Notes: generated from the sequence alone by a model not told the origin. DNA of 64,000 bases from Roseovarius mucosus DSM 17069 (GCF_000768555.3 NZ_KN293984.1:42751-106750), one strand, 5' to 3'. Positions 25,496 through 34,734 are shown, counted from the first letter of the stretch. Translations and numbers: made by a program.

Positions 25496-26427
25496 TGGGT
25501 GACGGTCCGGCGGTGTCTGAGGGTGACGGCCCCGGTCAGCGTGGAGCGTTCGACTGTCAGGATGCGGCTTTGGATGCGCCCGTCAAGCCTTACATCGAAG
25601 CGCGCCTCGAACCAATCGGAGGCCGTGACAAAGCCGCCATCGGGCGCCAGGGATTGCGTGATCACGCGCGGGTGCAGCAGGGTCTCGGCGCGGGTCGTGA
25701 AATCCTCGCGGTCAGCAAAGGGCACGCGGCCGCGTTCCGCGATCAGCAGGGCTATTCCGGCGGGATTGGTGCCGGGCAGCATCGCGCCCAGAACCTCGGG
25801 CGAGGTGGTGTTGACATTGAGACCGCCACCGGGGGGCAGAGCCGCCACATAGGGCAAGAGCCGGGCATAGGCCTCGGCGGTCATGCCGTTGACGAGGCGC
25901 AACTCTTCGATCCGGTCGAGCGGCGCGCCCGCAGGCAGGATGGGCAAGGGGCGGCTGGCATATTCGGCCGTTTGGGCCGGGCCGCGTGCCTGAATGAACC
26001 CGGCGATTTCGCGGCCAAGCGTCAGCGGAAGGCCAAGGCTGGCCAAGAGCCGGTCAAAGGATTGCACCGCGTTGATATCCGACGGGTCGCTCAGGCTGTT
26101 GATATTGTAGCGCCCTTGCAGATCGGTAATGGTGCCGGTCATCTGGGCGCGGTCGATATCGGCCTCGAACCCGGCCAGCGACCAGCCTTCGAGCAGATGG
26201 TCAAGGTTCTGGTCGCGTTCCCAATCACCGCGCAGCACCGGGTCGATCAGCCATTCGGCGGCGTCGAGATGCAGTGCCGCCTGCTGGCTGACTTGCAGGT
26301 GTTCGACGCGGGTGCGGCTGGTTTCGGCACGCAGCATGAGACCGGCGGCCACGGCTGAAATGGCAGCGACCAGAAGCAGCGCATTGAGCAGTGCGACACC
26401 GCGATCCTGTGCGCCGGGCCGGGTCAT
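25492..26427 (-). CDS. gspK: Type II secretion minor pseudopilin GspK
   Basis: This 311-aa protein has a short leader ending in Gly before VALLNALLLVAAISAVAAG; position 5 of the mature protein is Asn rather than Glu, as expected for the tip pseudopilin GspK. The large periplasmic domain includes LQGRYNINSL and GLNVNTTSPEVL, both typical. The ATG at 26427 overlaps the gspJ stop by four bases; a longer upstream frame is rejected. Confidence 0.92.
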   Translation of the reverse strand: MTRPGAQDRGVALLNALLLVAAISAVAAGLMLRAETSRTRVEHLQVSQQAALHLDAAEWLIDPVLRGDWERDQNLDHLLEGWSLAGFEADIDRAQMTGTITDLQGRYNINSLSDPSDINAVQSFDRLLASLGLPLTLGREIAGFIQARGPAQTAEYASRPLPILPAGAPLDRIEELRLVNGMTAEAYARLLPYVAALPPGGGLNVNTTSPEVLGAMLPGTNPAGIALLIAERGRVPFADREDFTTRAETLLHPRVITQSLAPDGGFVTASDWFEARFDVRLDGRIQSRILTVERSTLTGAVTLRHRRTVTQ

Positions 26428-27044
26428 GGATAGGCCACCACGATGCGCAGCGGGCCATAGGCCAGCGACTCGATTTCCACTTCGATGGCTTTGGGCAGGG
26501 CGGGGCGTGGGACGAGATCGGGCACGCCCCAATCCGTGACCCAGCCCTCTTCGGGTCCGGCATAGGCACGCAGGCGCAGGCCCGCGACCCGTTCAAACAC
26601 GGTGGTTTCCGGGCCGCGTGCCAGATCAGACGCGGGGCGCAGCACCGGCCAGATCTGGCGTGTGAGGCGGTCGGCGTCGCGGTCATGGCGCCAGATCACG
26701 CGCGCCTGACCTGCCGCCTGCACCTCGGGCAGAACGGCGCGCCCGGCGGTCGAGAGGGTGAACCACCCGGCAGGCCCGGTGAGGTCGAGAAAGGCCGGTT
26801 CCGGATCGAGCGCCCCCGGCGACAAAAAGGGCAGTGCGGCAGCGGATTTGAGATCTTCACGCAGAAGCGTAAGGCCACGCGCAAGGGCCGCCGCCTGTTC
26901 ATCGGCATCGGTCAGACGGTCGCGGGCGCGCATCATGCCGCTGAGCGCCTGAAGCCCCATGACCGCGACAAGGGCAAAGATCGCCAGCACCGCCACCAGT
27001 TCAAGCAGTGTCAGACCCCGGTCTGCCCTGACGGAGCGGGTCAT
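26424..27044 (-). CDS. gspJ: Type II secretion minor pseudopilin GspJ
   Basis: This 206-aa prepilin has leader RADRG before LTLLELVAVLAIFALVAVMG with Glu5 intact, then a beta-rich domain with a GWFTLSTAG region. The start at 27044 overlaps gspI by four bases. It forms the pseudopilus tip with GspI and GspK. Confidence 0.92.
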   Translation of the reverse strand: MTRSVRADRGLTLLELVAVLAIFALVAVMGLQALSGMMRARDRLTDADEQAAALARGLTLLREDLKSAAALPFLSPGALDPEPAFLDLTGPAGWFTLSTAGRAVLPEVQAAGQARVIWRHDRDADRLTRQIWPVLRPASDLARGPETTVFERVAGLRLRAYAGPEEGWVTDWGVPDLVPRPALPKAIEVEIESLAYGPLRIVVAYP

Positions 27045-27397
27045 CGCACCACCTCGGTTTGAGCGATGACGACCAACCGCGCGCCGGGCTGATCGGGGGC
27101 GCGTGCGATGATCGTGGCCTCGGTGAAACCGGCGCGGGTCGTGGCCTCGGTGATCTCGAGCTGCCATTGATGGGGGCCGAAAGTGACGCTGCGCGGCAGG
27201 GTCGCGGCCTGTCGCGCGCCGAGGAGGCGGTATTCCTCGGCCCGGTTCAGCGCCACCTCAAGCGCCATGACGCGCGCCGCCTCGCCGCCCAAGGCGCGGC
27301 CTGCCTGATCGGCGCTGCGCAGCGCGGCGATGGTGCCAAGAGAGAGCACGAAAACCGCGATCACCAGTTCCAGAAGGGTCACACCGCGATCCGTCAT
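27041..27397 (-). CDS. gspI: Type II secretion minor pseudopilin GspI
   Basis: This 118-aa prepilin has leader MTDRG before VTLLELVIAVFVLSLGTIAALR and Glu5 present. Length is typical of GspI. The chosen ATG overlaps the gspH stop by four bases, which decides it over one 12 bases upstream. Confidence 0.92.
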   Translation of the reverse strand: MTDRGVTLLELVIAVFVLSLGTIAALRSADQAGRALGGEAARVMALEVALNRAEEYRLLGARQAATLPRSVTFGPHQWQLEITEATTRAGFTEATIIARAPDQPGARLVVIAQTEVVR

Positions 27398-27882
27398 GTC
27401 GCCTCGCACTCAAGACCGAGAAGCCCGGCAGAACGGCAGCGATTGAGGGTGTCGTTGCCGATGAAGGTGACTTCGAAGCGGCTGACCTGACCGTCGGGCA
27501 GAAAGGTGATGTCAGGGCGCGGGGCACGCGGCAATTCGCGCGGCAGGAGCGCGCCCTCGGGCCCCTCAAACCGCGCTTCGCCACGGAATTTCTGTTCCCG
27601 ACCAAGCAGTTGCCATCCGTCCTCTGTCGCGCCGGGTGCGGGTGGCACAAGCACCTGCCAGCCACCGGGAACAAGGATGATCCCCTGCGGGGTGGCGCTC
27701 AGGATAGCCGCATCGCGCAGGCGGTCGTAGGCGGCGGCAAAGCGGATCACGTCGCCTTCGCCCCGGCTGCGGTCTGTGATGGAAAAGGTCGCCGTGACCG
27801 AGAGCACGGCAATCACGGCCACGACCACGACCATTTCCAGAAGGGTAAAGCCAGCCTCGGGATCGGTGGTTATTCGCCCCAT
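27394..27882 (-). CDS. gspH: Type II secretion minor pseudopilin GspH
   Basis: This 162-aa prepilin has leader ending EAG before FTLLEMVVVVAVIAVLSV and the conserved Glu5. The C-terminal region contains LPDGQVSRFEVTF, typical of GspH. It overlaps gspG by 13 bases and gspI by four. Confidence 0.92.
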   Translation of the reverse strand: MGRITTDPEAGFTLLEMVVVVAVIAVLSVTATFSITDRSRGEGDVIRFAAAYDRLRDAAILSATPQGIILVPGGWQVLVPPAPGATEDGWQLLGREQKFRGEARFEGPEGALLPRELPRAPRPDITFLPDGQVSRFEVTFIGNDTLNRCRSAGLLGLECEAT

Positions 27883-28325
27883 GACCCTATATCCGCGTCG
27901 GGGCCGGTGCCCCCTGCGACCCCATCCGCCCCGAGCGTGAAGATGTCAAATTCGTCATGCACGCCCGGTTGCAGGTATTGGTATTCATTGCCCCAAGGGT
28001 CCTGTGGCAGGCGGTCGATATAGCCGTTGGCGGCATAGTTGGAGGGAACGGGCGCTGCGGTCGGGGCCTCGACCAGCGCGCGCAGCCCCTGTTCTGTGGT
28101 CGGATAGCGGAAATTGTCGAGCTTGTAGAGCTTGACCGCCCCCGCCAGAACCGCAAGGTCCGATTGCACCCGCGCAGCGCGGGCCTGATCGGGTCGGTCG
28201 ATAATGCGCGGCATCACGACAAGCGCCAGAATGGACATGATGACCACCACGACCATCAGTTCGAGCAGTGAAAAGCCAGCATCGGCAGACGCGCGGGGCG
28301 AGCGGCGTGACACATTGATTTGCAT
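27870..28325 (-). CDS. gspG: Type II secretion major pseudopilin GspG
   Basis: This 151-aa protein has a prepilin leader ending DAG before FSLLELMVVVVIMSILALVVMP, the YPTTEQGLRALVE segment and the C-terminal calcium-binding loop (DPWGNEYQYLQPG, DIFTLGADG, DIGSW) that define GspG. ATG 28325 is chosen because the leader has normal length; a longer upstream frame is non-coding. First gene of the gspG-H-I-J-K-L-M-N operon, divergent from gspO. Confidence 0.95.
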   Translation of the reverse strand: MQINVSRRSPRASADAGFSLLELMVVVVIMSILALVVMPRIIDRPDQARAARVQSDLAVLAGAVKLYKLDNFRYPTTEQGLRALVEAPTAAPVPSNYAANGYIDRLPQDPWGNEYQYLQPGVHDEFDIFTLGADGVAGGTGPDADIGSWGE

Positions 28326-28439
28326 GGTAAAATCTGTCCGTAAATGCGTATAGACTACGTGATGAATCATAGAGTAAGCGCAACGCCCTGACAATCGCCG
28401 CTGTGGCCCCTGCCCCGTTTTTCCCGCATTGGAGGTCCT

Positions 28440-29192
28440 ATGCCTGCAACCGCCCCTCTCGCCTTTTTCCTGATCTTGACTGGGGCGGCGATGGGATCGT
28501 TTCTGGCAGCCTGGGCAGACCGGTTGCCACGGGACGAGAGCATTGTCGGACCGCGCTCGCGGTGCCGGTCTTGTGGCGTGCGGATCGGGGCAGGCGATAT
28601 GGTGCCGGTTCTGTCCTGGCTGTGGCTGGGAGGGAAGTGCCGGTCCTGTGGCGTGCACATCCCCAAGCGGGTGTTTTACACCGAAGTGGCCGGCATGGCG
28701 CTGGCGGTGCTGGCGGTCTGGGTCGCGCAATCGCCGCTGCACATGGTTTTGGGGGCGCTCTGGCTCTGGCTGTTGATGGGGTTGGTTCTGTGCGATCTGG
28801 CTGCGTTTCGATTGCCGGACGGGTTGACCGGACCGCTCTTTCTGACCGGATTGCTGATGGCGTGGGAAGATCCGGGCCGCGATCTTTGGGGCGCGCTTGT
28901 GGGAGCAGCGACCGGAGCGGGGGCGTTTCTGGCGCTGCGGATCGGCTATAGGATGCTGCGCGGCCGCGAGGGGCTGGGGCTGGGCGATGTCAAGCTGATG
29001 GCGGGGATCGGGGCCGGTCTGGGGGCGATGGCGCTTCCGATTGTGACGTTAGTGGCCGCCGTTCTGGCGATGGGGATGGCCGGGGTCATGGCGCTCTGGC
29101 GTGGCGCGCGGCCTGAGGGCGATCTGGCGATTGCCTTTGGGGCCTATCTCGCGGCAGCAGCCGGATTGGTCTGGCTCTGGCCACTGATCTGA
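28440..29192 (+). CDS. gspO: Prepilin peptidase / N-methyltransferase GspO
   Basis: This 250-aa polytopic membrane protease has the two CRSC zinc motifs (residues 42-45 and 67-70), the catalytic aspartates in CDLAAFRLPD and GLGLGDVKLM, and about seven membrane helices. It cleaves and N-methylates the GspG-K prepilins. GGAGGT precedes the ATG. Divergent from gspG with a 114-bp promoter gap. Confidence 0.94.
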   Translation: MPATAPLAFFLILTGAAMGSFLAAWADRLPRDESIVGPRSRCRSCGVRIGAGDMVPVLSWLWLGGKCRSCGVHIPKRVFYTEVAGMALAVLAVWVAQSPLHMVLGALWLWLLMGLVLCDLAAFRLPDGLTGPLFLTGLLMAWEDPGRDLWGALVGAATGAGAFLALRIGYRMLRGREGLGLGDVKLMAGIGAGLGAMALPIVTLVAAVLAMGMAGVMALWRGARPEGDLAIAFGAYLAAAAGLVWLWPLI

Positions 29193-29271
29193 GAAAGCAC
29201 GGCCCCGAAAAAGCGTGAGCGGCAGGTTTCCCCACCGCCCACTACGCACCCTTAGGCCCATTACTCAAAAC

Positions 29272-30960
29272 CTAGGGTACGATCCAATCACTGACAACAC
29301 GATACCCCACGCGCTCTTCTGGAACGAGTTGCGCAATGTATGCCCCTTTGGACGCAAAGCGCTGTCCCGGCCCCAGGCCGAGTTCCGGATGCGTGCCGGG
29401 GTTCAGTTCATTTTCGGCCTCATGCTCAATGATTTCAAGCACATAATCGCGGTAGAAATCATCAATTGCGTGCATGAGACCGAATTGGATCATGGTCAGC
29501 GCATAGTATGTTTGCAGCTGAATACGGGGATGTGTGACCGCAAGCCGTCGTGTGTGCATCCAACCGCGAATGCGGTATTTGCGCGGGTGGTAATGTTCTG
29601 GCTTGTCATAGGGCCAAACCAGCCGGACCTGTTCCACAAGAGCCGGTGAAAAGGCCGCCAGCGCCGGTTCCTTTGCCGCAGATGGCAGGAAAATCCGTGC
29701 ATTGGGGGGCGGGTTTTCGGCCAGAACCGCGACCGCCTCTGCCACATTCTGAGGCCATATCACCAAGGTCGACTCTGGGTCTTGCGCGGCAATCGCTGCG
29801 CGCAGTCCCTCGGCCCCTTCGTAGCTGAGACTGTCGAGCGCGGTCCCGGGAAGGACCATTTCCATCGTCTTGGCAAAGCCCTCGGCCGGGCGGGTCCCTT
29901 GGGGGCCGGTGCCATGCAACTGCACGACGCGGGCCGGGGCCTTGTCCTGATCCCCAAGATAAAGCGCAAGGGCCTCGGCCTCGAGTGTCAGGCCACGATT
30001 GAAGAAGACGGAATAACCATAGCGCCCTTCGCCCGGGGTGGGCAGTTCAGCATTGGGAAAGATGCAGGGCAGGCGTTTTGCGTCGCAGAACGCACCGATT
30101 TCATCCCAGGGCCCCTCAACCAACCCGCTGACGGTCGCGAACACCGGCTGTTCGGCATATTTCGCCTCAAGCTGGGCGCGCCATGTCTCGGGCGGCCCTT
30201 CGAGTCGCCAGACATGCAGGTTCCAGTAGCGATAGGCGGAAATGAAATTCGAACGATAGTTGGGCGAGAAGGTCGGATTGCGGGTATCACCTTCGGTGTC
30301 CTTGTTCATCCACTCGAAAAACAGCTCGAGCGTGCGGATCATGGCATCCGCCGCCGCCGGATCGGCACCGGGGTCGATGATGGTGGCAAAATGGATGTCG
30401 TGGTCGGTCACGCCGGGGTCAATCTCGACTGACAGCGTCTTGAGGAAGGCAGAGAGGTTGGCCACATCCTGTGGGGTGAGGTCATAGCGCGGCATGATCG
30501 GATCGAACACATGCCCGCCCGCATCCACCCCGTCCTTGAGCGCACGGGCGAGCAGCTCGTCATCATAGGCCGGGCGCATACGCGGCGCGCGCACCCGCGC
30601 CCAGAAACCGGGGGGTTGCACCTCCTGATAGAGGTCCTTGAAAATGCGGTTGCGGTTCGGCGTCTTTTTCTCGAACAGAACAGAGCCAATGATGGGCGGC
30701 ACGTAATTGCCGCCTTCGGAGGTGCCAAAACCGCTGGGACGGTGGCAGTTGACACAGGAAAATTGCGAGCCCGAAACCTTGACGTCGCCCTGTGTCACAC
30801 CGTTGATCGGTTGGCCGTCGGCACCGATCCCCTCCCAATACAGTTTGCGGCCAAGTTCGGCATCGCCCGCCTGCCCTGCCCCGGCCCAAAGCGGGACGGC
30901 GGCGAAGGCGAGAGCCAATCCAAGACGCCGAACCGTGGCGCGAAAAGCTGGGAAGCGCAT
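29272..30960 (-). CDS. Cytochrome c / periplasmic-binding-protein fusion (iox-cluster cytochrome)
   Basis: This 562-aa exported protein has a signal peptide to about residue 32, then a c-type cytochrome domain with one haem motif CVNCH (69-73). From about residue 190 to the end follows a type-1 periplasmic-binding fold like branched-chain amino acid receptors. The ATG at 30960 overlaps the upstream SCO stop (TGATG). As last gene of the oxidase cluster it may carry electrons from the multicopper oxidase towards the respiratory chain, and the binding domain may position a ligand. The role is inference; iox clusters are reported to contain a cytochrome. Confidence 0.75.
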   Translation of the reverse strand: MRFPAFRATVRRLGLALAFAAVPLWAGAGQAGDAELGRKLYWEGIGADGQPINGVTQGDVKVSGSQFSCVNCHRPSGFGTSEGGNYVPPIIGSVLFEKKTPNRNRIFKDLYQEVQPPGFWARVRAPRMRPAYDDELLARALKDGVDAGGHVFDPIMPRYDLTPQDVANLSAFLKTLSVEIDPGVTDHDIHFATIIDPGADPAAADAMIRTLELFFEWMNKDTEGDTRNPTFSPNYRSNFISAYRYWNLHVWRLEGPPETWRAQLEAKYAEQPVFATVSGLVEGPWDEIGAFCDAKRLPCIFPNAELPTPGEGRYGYSVFFNRGLTLEAEALALYLGDQDKAPARVVQLHGTGPQGTRPAEGFAKTMEMVLPGTALDSLSYEGAEGLRAAIAAQDPESTLVIWPQNVAEAVAVLAENPPPNARIFLPSAAKEPALAAFSPALVEQVRLVWPYDKPEHYHPRKYRIRGWMHTRRLAVTHPRIQLQTYYALTMIQFGLMHAIDDFYRDYVLEIIEHEAENELNPGTHPELGLGPGQRFASKGAYIAQLVPEERVGYRVVSDWIVP

Positions 30961-31835
30961 CAATTCACCTCAGGATGCAGCAATTTGCTGTATTCCTCTG
31001 CAAGTTCTTCGGACCCAAGCAGACCTTCGAGCCGGAGCCACGGGGCGTCCTTGTTCGCGCGCAGGAAGGTGAGCGGGCGGTGATACATCTTGTTGTCACC
31101 CTTATAAACCGCATCGAAGGCGCGCACGACGGTGAAGATGTCGTCGAACTGGCCTGTCAGCATGACCCAGTTCTCGCGGGCGGCGTGCAGGTCTGCATAC
31201 TCGCGCAGGCGCGTGGGCGTGTCGTATTCCGGGTCGATCGAGATCGAGACCATGAGGTAGTTGTCGTCGATGGCGACGAGGTCCTCTTGGGTCTGGCCAA
31301 AGGTCGCGCTCATCACCGGGCAGATGGTGGCGCAACTGGTGAAGATGAAATTGAGCAGAACCGGACCGTCAAAATCCAGCAAGTCCACAAAGCTTACCTT
31401 CTTGGCGAATTGATTGCGAAGCGTGACATCGGGCATCTGATAGTCTTGCAGACTGCGCTTGTATTGAAAGCCATCGGGGCTCATCGCGATGCCAAGGGTG
31501 TTTTGATCGTCCATCCCGAGATGGTCGGGCATACGGTGTCCAGCGGCGGCGTGGGCGTCGTGGCCCTCGGCCTGCATGGCCTGATGCGCCGAATGATTGC
31601 TATGATCGTCGGTCATGGCACCGCTGTGATCATGGCCCTCGGTCTGGGCACCATGATCCATTGAATGGCCGGTGTGATCGGCACTCGTGGTCGCGCTGTG
31701 ATCGTGACCTTGGCTATGGTCTTCGGTTTTGGTGTGGCCGGAATGATCGGCCGAGGCAGGGGCCGCGAATGCCAAAAGCGCCAGGCTGAGGGCACAGGCG
31801 GGCGCGATCCATGGGGCAGCTTTGGTCTCGTTCAT
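30960..31835 (-). CDS. His-rich SCO1/SenC-family copper chaperone
   Basis: This 291-aa protein has a signal peptide (to about residue 29) and a long His/Asp-rich segment of repeated DHSGH/GHDHS units (about 30-100), well suited to metal loading. The thioredoxin-like SCO domain follows, with intact CxxxC (SCATICP, near 170), SISIDPEYDTP and a later His (MYHRP) ligand. It delivers copper to cuproenzymes, here most likely the multicopper oxidase of the same cluster. GGAGACTT precedes the ATG. It corresponds to one of two SCO genes in iox clusters (probably ioxD). Confidence 0.85.
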   Translation of the reverse strand: MNETKAAPWIAPACALSLALLAFAAPASADHSGHTKTEDHSQGHDHSATTSADHTGHSMDHGAQTEGHDHSGAMTDDHSNHSAHQAMQAEGHDAHAAAGHRMPDHLGMDDQNTLGIAMSPDGFQYKRSLQDYQMPDVTLRNQFAKKVSFVDLLDFDGPVLLNFIFTSCATICPVMSATFGQTQEDLVAIDDNYLMVSISIDPEYDTPTRLREYADLHAARENWVMLTGQFDDIFTVVRAFDAVYKGDNKMYHRPLTFLRANKDAPWLRLEGLLGSEELAEEYSKLLHPEVN

Positions 31836-31923
31836 TTCAAGTCTCCGTCGAGAAAGTAATGTCTCAAAATGAGAGAGGCACCGGCGGCTGGGATGCCGCC
31901 GGAACCTTTTTCAGATCAGTCGC

Positions 31924-33849
31924 TTAGTGGATCGACCACACGGCGACATCATGGTGCAGCGCGTCGAACTGGTACATCCGCAGACGTGCAGAGGGCTCGT
32001 AGCTGAAGGTCACTTCGAGGTGGTGTTCCCCGATGCCATCGACATTCACATACTCGTTCATTTCCTGCTGCATGCCGCCCCAAGCGAACTCGGAATTGCC
32101 GCGGCCTATGCCATTGCCATTGGAAACCTGCCAGACCGTATCGTTGACAGGGGTCTTGGGCGCATCAGCCGGAGGTGTTGCCGGCGGGACGGGGATCGGT
32201 CCGCCCCCTGCGACATGGATCCAGAAGTAGTTCCGGCCAAAGGTGAAGAGAGGTCCGGCACCGCCGCTGGGCAGGGTGTTGTGGAAGGTATTTTCCCAGC
32301 CACGCAGACCGCCGAAGTCCACCAGAACATAGGCGTGAACAAAGTAGTCGCCATTCAGAAGCTGAATATTGACCTTGTCGCCGCGCTTTTTCCAAGGGCC
32401 GTTGAACATCCGCACCTGAGATGTGCCGTCGTGATCCTTAATCTGACCGTAGATGGTGTTGTTGAGGAACAGAACGGTGACATCCGCATCCTCGGCCATT
32501 TCATAGCCGGTGGGCAGGTGGTTGCGGTTCCGCCAGTCATAGAAGGCCTGACGGATCAGGTGCATCTGCGCCTGAACGATCGAGCCATTGAGACCACCAC
32601 CAAAGTGCTTGTTGCGGCGGTTGATGGTCATGCCGGCCATTTCACGGAACATCTGCCACATGCGCTTGGCCGGGGCGGTGTCGCCGATCATGGCGATTGC
32701 ATCCAGCTTCGCCTGTTCGCTGGCGCGCGGGTTTTCACCGAATACGCCAATCTCTGCGGTGTTGCGCAATGCGCCGTTGCGCAGCGGAACGCGCATGTTC
32801 TCGACCACCTGAACCCGCGGCGGGTGCTGACGCCAGCCCCAGTGATAGCTGAGGTTCCAGAAGCGTGCCGGGGGCATCTTCATGTTGAGCGTATACTCAA
32901 GACCCTCTTGCATCGGGAAGAAGGTCTGGTCCATGCCGATGTTGGGAACGCGCGGGAATGCGGTGCCACCAGCGGTCATGTCCGGTCCACCTTCGGGGGT
33001 GAAGTCGAACTCTGTCCAGTCATCGAAGAACATCGCATAGGGGGCAAAGTCTTCGTGGCCGCGGTTGAGGATCTTGACGACGTAGTGGATCGTCCATTCC
33101 TCATCCGTCACAGCGATCGGGTCGATATAGTTTGCGTCGGCTTCGATATGGCTGTCATACCAGATCTGGTTGATAGTGACCGACTTGGTCTCAGGATCGA
33201 CCGCTTTGGTCTTGATGCCACCGAGATAGTGCAGCAAGGGGAAACCTTCGTATTCCCGTTCGCTGAAACGACCCTTGAGCTCGTTGCCCTCGATGATGTC
33301 GACAGCGCGGCTCGCAAGGGTGCGCAGGGTCGCGGGATTGACCCGGCGCGGATAGTTGTAGCAGTGCCGATTGCCGCGGAAAGTCCGGCAAATCTCGTGC
33401 GGCTCCGACATCGCCTCGATCCGGTCCATGATCCAATCAAGGTCATCGGTGGGCGAGGTCTTGTCGATCTGCCGTGTCACCGGATCGTCGTGCAGGTTGT
33501 AGGGGTTGTCCGGTGTCGAAGGCAGGGTGTTGGGGATTTCATTGCCCCGACAGGTTTTGGCGTTCTCGTAGATGGTCGGCAGCAGGTTGGTCGGATTGGG
33601 ACCAAAGCTGTCACCCTCGGGGAAAACCGAGTAGCCGTCCGCCGTCAAGAGCGTTGTCGTATTGCCAACAGTCGTGCGCGTCTCGAATGGCACGCGCGGC
33701 TGCTGACCACCGTTGGCATGTCCCGACACGTTGCAGAACATGTTCAGGTCGAAGGGTGTCTGGGCCCAAGCGGGCGCCCCCCCAACCATGGCCGAAGCGG
33801 GCAATGCCATCACCGCGGCCAGTCTTATGGATTTACGAAACATTTTCAT
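31924..33849 (-). CDS. ioxC: IoxC-like secreted partner of the multicopper oxidase (641 aa)
   Basis: The signal peptide (AWAQ at about residue 30) leads into a large mature protein with no metal or catalytic motif I can name. It contains several Trp/Tyr/His-rich segments (YHWGWRQHPP, YDWRNRNH, DALHHDVAVW). Its position between two SCO genes downstream of a multicopper oxidase matches IoxC, reported as the co-purifying component of extracellular iodide oxidase. Exact length correspondence is not checked. No cytoplasmic features; probably exported and then secreted by the surrounding T2SS. Confidence 0.65.
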   Translation of the reverse strand: MKMFRKSIRLAAVMALPASAMVGGAPAWAQTPFDLNMFCNVSGHANGGQQPRVPFETRTTVGNTTTLLTADGYSVFPEGDSFGPNPTNLLPTIYENAKTCRGNEIPNTLPSTPDNPYNLHDDPVTRQIDKTSPTDDLDWIMDRIEAMSEPHEICRTFRGNRHCYNYPRRVNPATLRTLASRAVDIIEGNELKGRFSEREYEGFPLLHYLGGIKTKAVDPETKSVTINQIWYDSHIEADANYIDPIAVTDEEWTIHYVVKILNRGHEDFAPYAMFFDDWTEFDFTPEGGPDMTAGGTAFPRVPNIGMDQTFFPMQEGLEYTLNMKMPPARFWNLSYHWGWRQHPPRVQVVENMRVPLRNGALRNTAEIGVFGENPRASEQAKLDAIAMIGDTAPAKRMWQMFREMAGMTINRRNKHFGGGLNGSIVQAQMHLIRQAFYDWRNRNHLPTGYEMAEDADVTVLFLNNTIYGQIKDHDGTSQVRMFNGPWKKRGDKVNIQLLNGDYFVHAYVLVDFGGLRGWENTFHNTLPSGGAGPLFTFGRNYFWIHVAGGGPIPVPPATPPADAPKTPVNDTVWQVSNGNGIGRGNSEFAWGGMQQEMNEYVNVDGIGEHHLEVTFSYEPSARLRMYQFDALHHDVAVWSIH

Positions 33850-33901
33850 TGTCTCCGATTCAAAATACTGTTCTGGCGCCCCGGTTTCCCGGGGCCCGGG
33901 A

Positions 33902-34690
33902 TCAGACTTCGCGGTTGTGGTTGCGCGTATCTTTCAGATCGAACACGCGCGGACCGGCCCGGCGCAGCTTTTCACCGACTTTCGGCGCAGGCTGCGGCAT
34001 GACCCAGGTGACACGGTTGGCGGCATCGTCGGCCCGGATATCCCAGGGGAACGATCCCCAGAGACCGGCGCTGCCGTTGCCGTAGAACACCACGTCCACC
34101 TTGCGCTTGCCGGGCAGAGTCGAATGACTCATGCGATACATCCGGAAGGCAAGGTCGGCGCAATGCTGCGGCGTCCCGGTCAGGAAATGCCAGCCCTTGG
34201 GCGCACCGAGTTCCGAGGCATAGGCCTGCATGCGTGCAGGGGTGTCATGCTCGGGATCGCGGCTGATCGAGTACACGAAAACATCGCGCCCGACCTTGTC
34301 GCCCAATTCTGCAACCACGTCAGCCATACGGCGGGTGATCGGGAAATGGCCTTCGTCCTTGAGGCTCATGAAGTGCATCATCACGACCTTGTTCTCGATG
34401 AAGCCCTCATAGAAGGACATCCCGAGACCGTCCTGATTGACCATCATCACATTGGGGAACGAATCGTTCACCGCCGAGTTGATGACCCCACCGCTGTTCA
34501 CCGGATTGCAGAGCACCGGCATGTCGTTGGGGTGCAGGTTCGTCTTGGTATCGCGCAGTTTCGCGAGTGCGGCTTTGCGGGCCTCATCGGCGCGCTCTTT
34601 GGAGTTACCCGGCGTGGTGTAAAACCCGGCGGTCATCCCAGCAGCCGCCGCGACCGGAAGACCGGCCAAGAATTGACGTCTGTTTGTCAT
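33902..34690 (-). CDS. Tat-exported SCO-like protein lacking the copper-binding CxxxC
   Basis: This 262-aa protein starts with a twin-arginine signal (TNRRQFLAGLPVAAAAG). The body aligns with SCO proteins: SISRDPEHDTPARMQAYA corresponds to the SCO motif of its neighbour at 30960. But where SCO has SCATICP it has FMSLKDEGHFP, with no cysteine. It therefore cannot bind copper or do redox chemistry in the usual way, and may be a structural chaperone or oxidase subunit. GAGAGGAAAAG precedes the ATG at 34690. Corresponds by position to ioxB. Confidence 0.75.
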   Translation of the reverse strand: MTNRRQFLAGLPVAAAAGMTAGFYTTPGNSKERADEARKAALAKLRDTKTNLHPNDMPVLCNPVNSGGVINSAVNDSFPNVMMVNQDGLGMSFYEGFIENKVVMMHFMSLKDEGHFPITRRMADVVAELGDKVGRDVFVYSISRDPEHDTPARMQAYASELGAPKGWHFLTGTPQHCADLAFRMYRMSHSTLPGKRKVDVVFYGNGSAGLWGSFPWDIRADDAANRVTWVMPQPAPKVGEKLRRAGPRVFDLKDTRNHNREV

Positions 34691-34734
34691 GTCTTTTCCT
34701 CTCATTTTCAGAGAATTCCTAGAAGGATTTCCGC

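Noticed and set aside
31927-34002. 691-codon plus-strand frame opposite the IoxC-like gene
   Set aside because: Antisense shadow of a gene with signal peptide and operon context.
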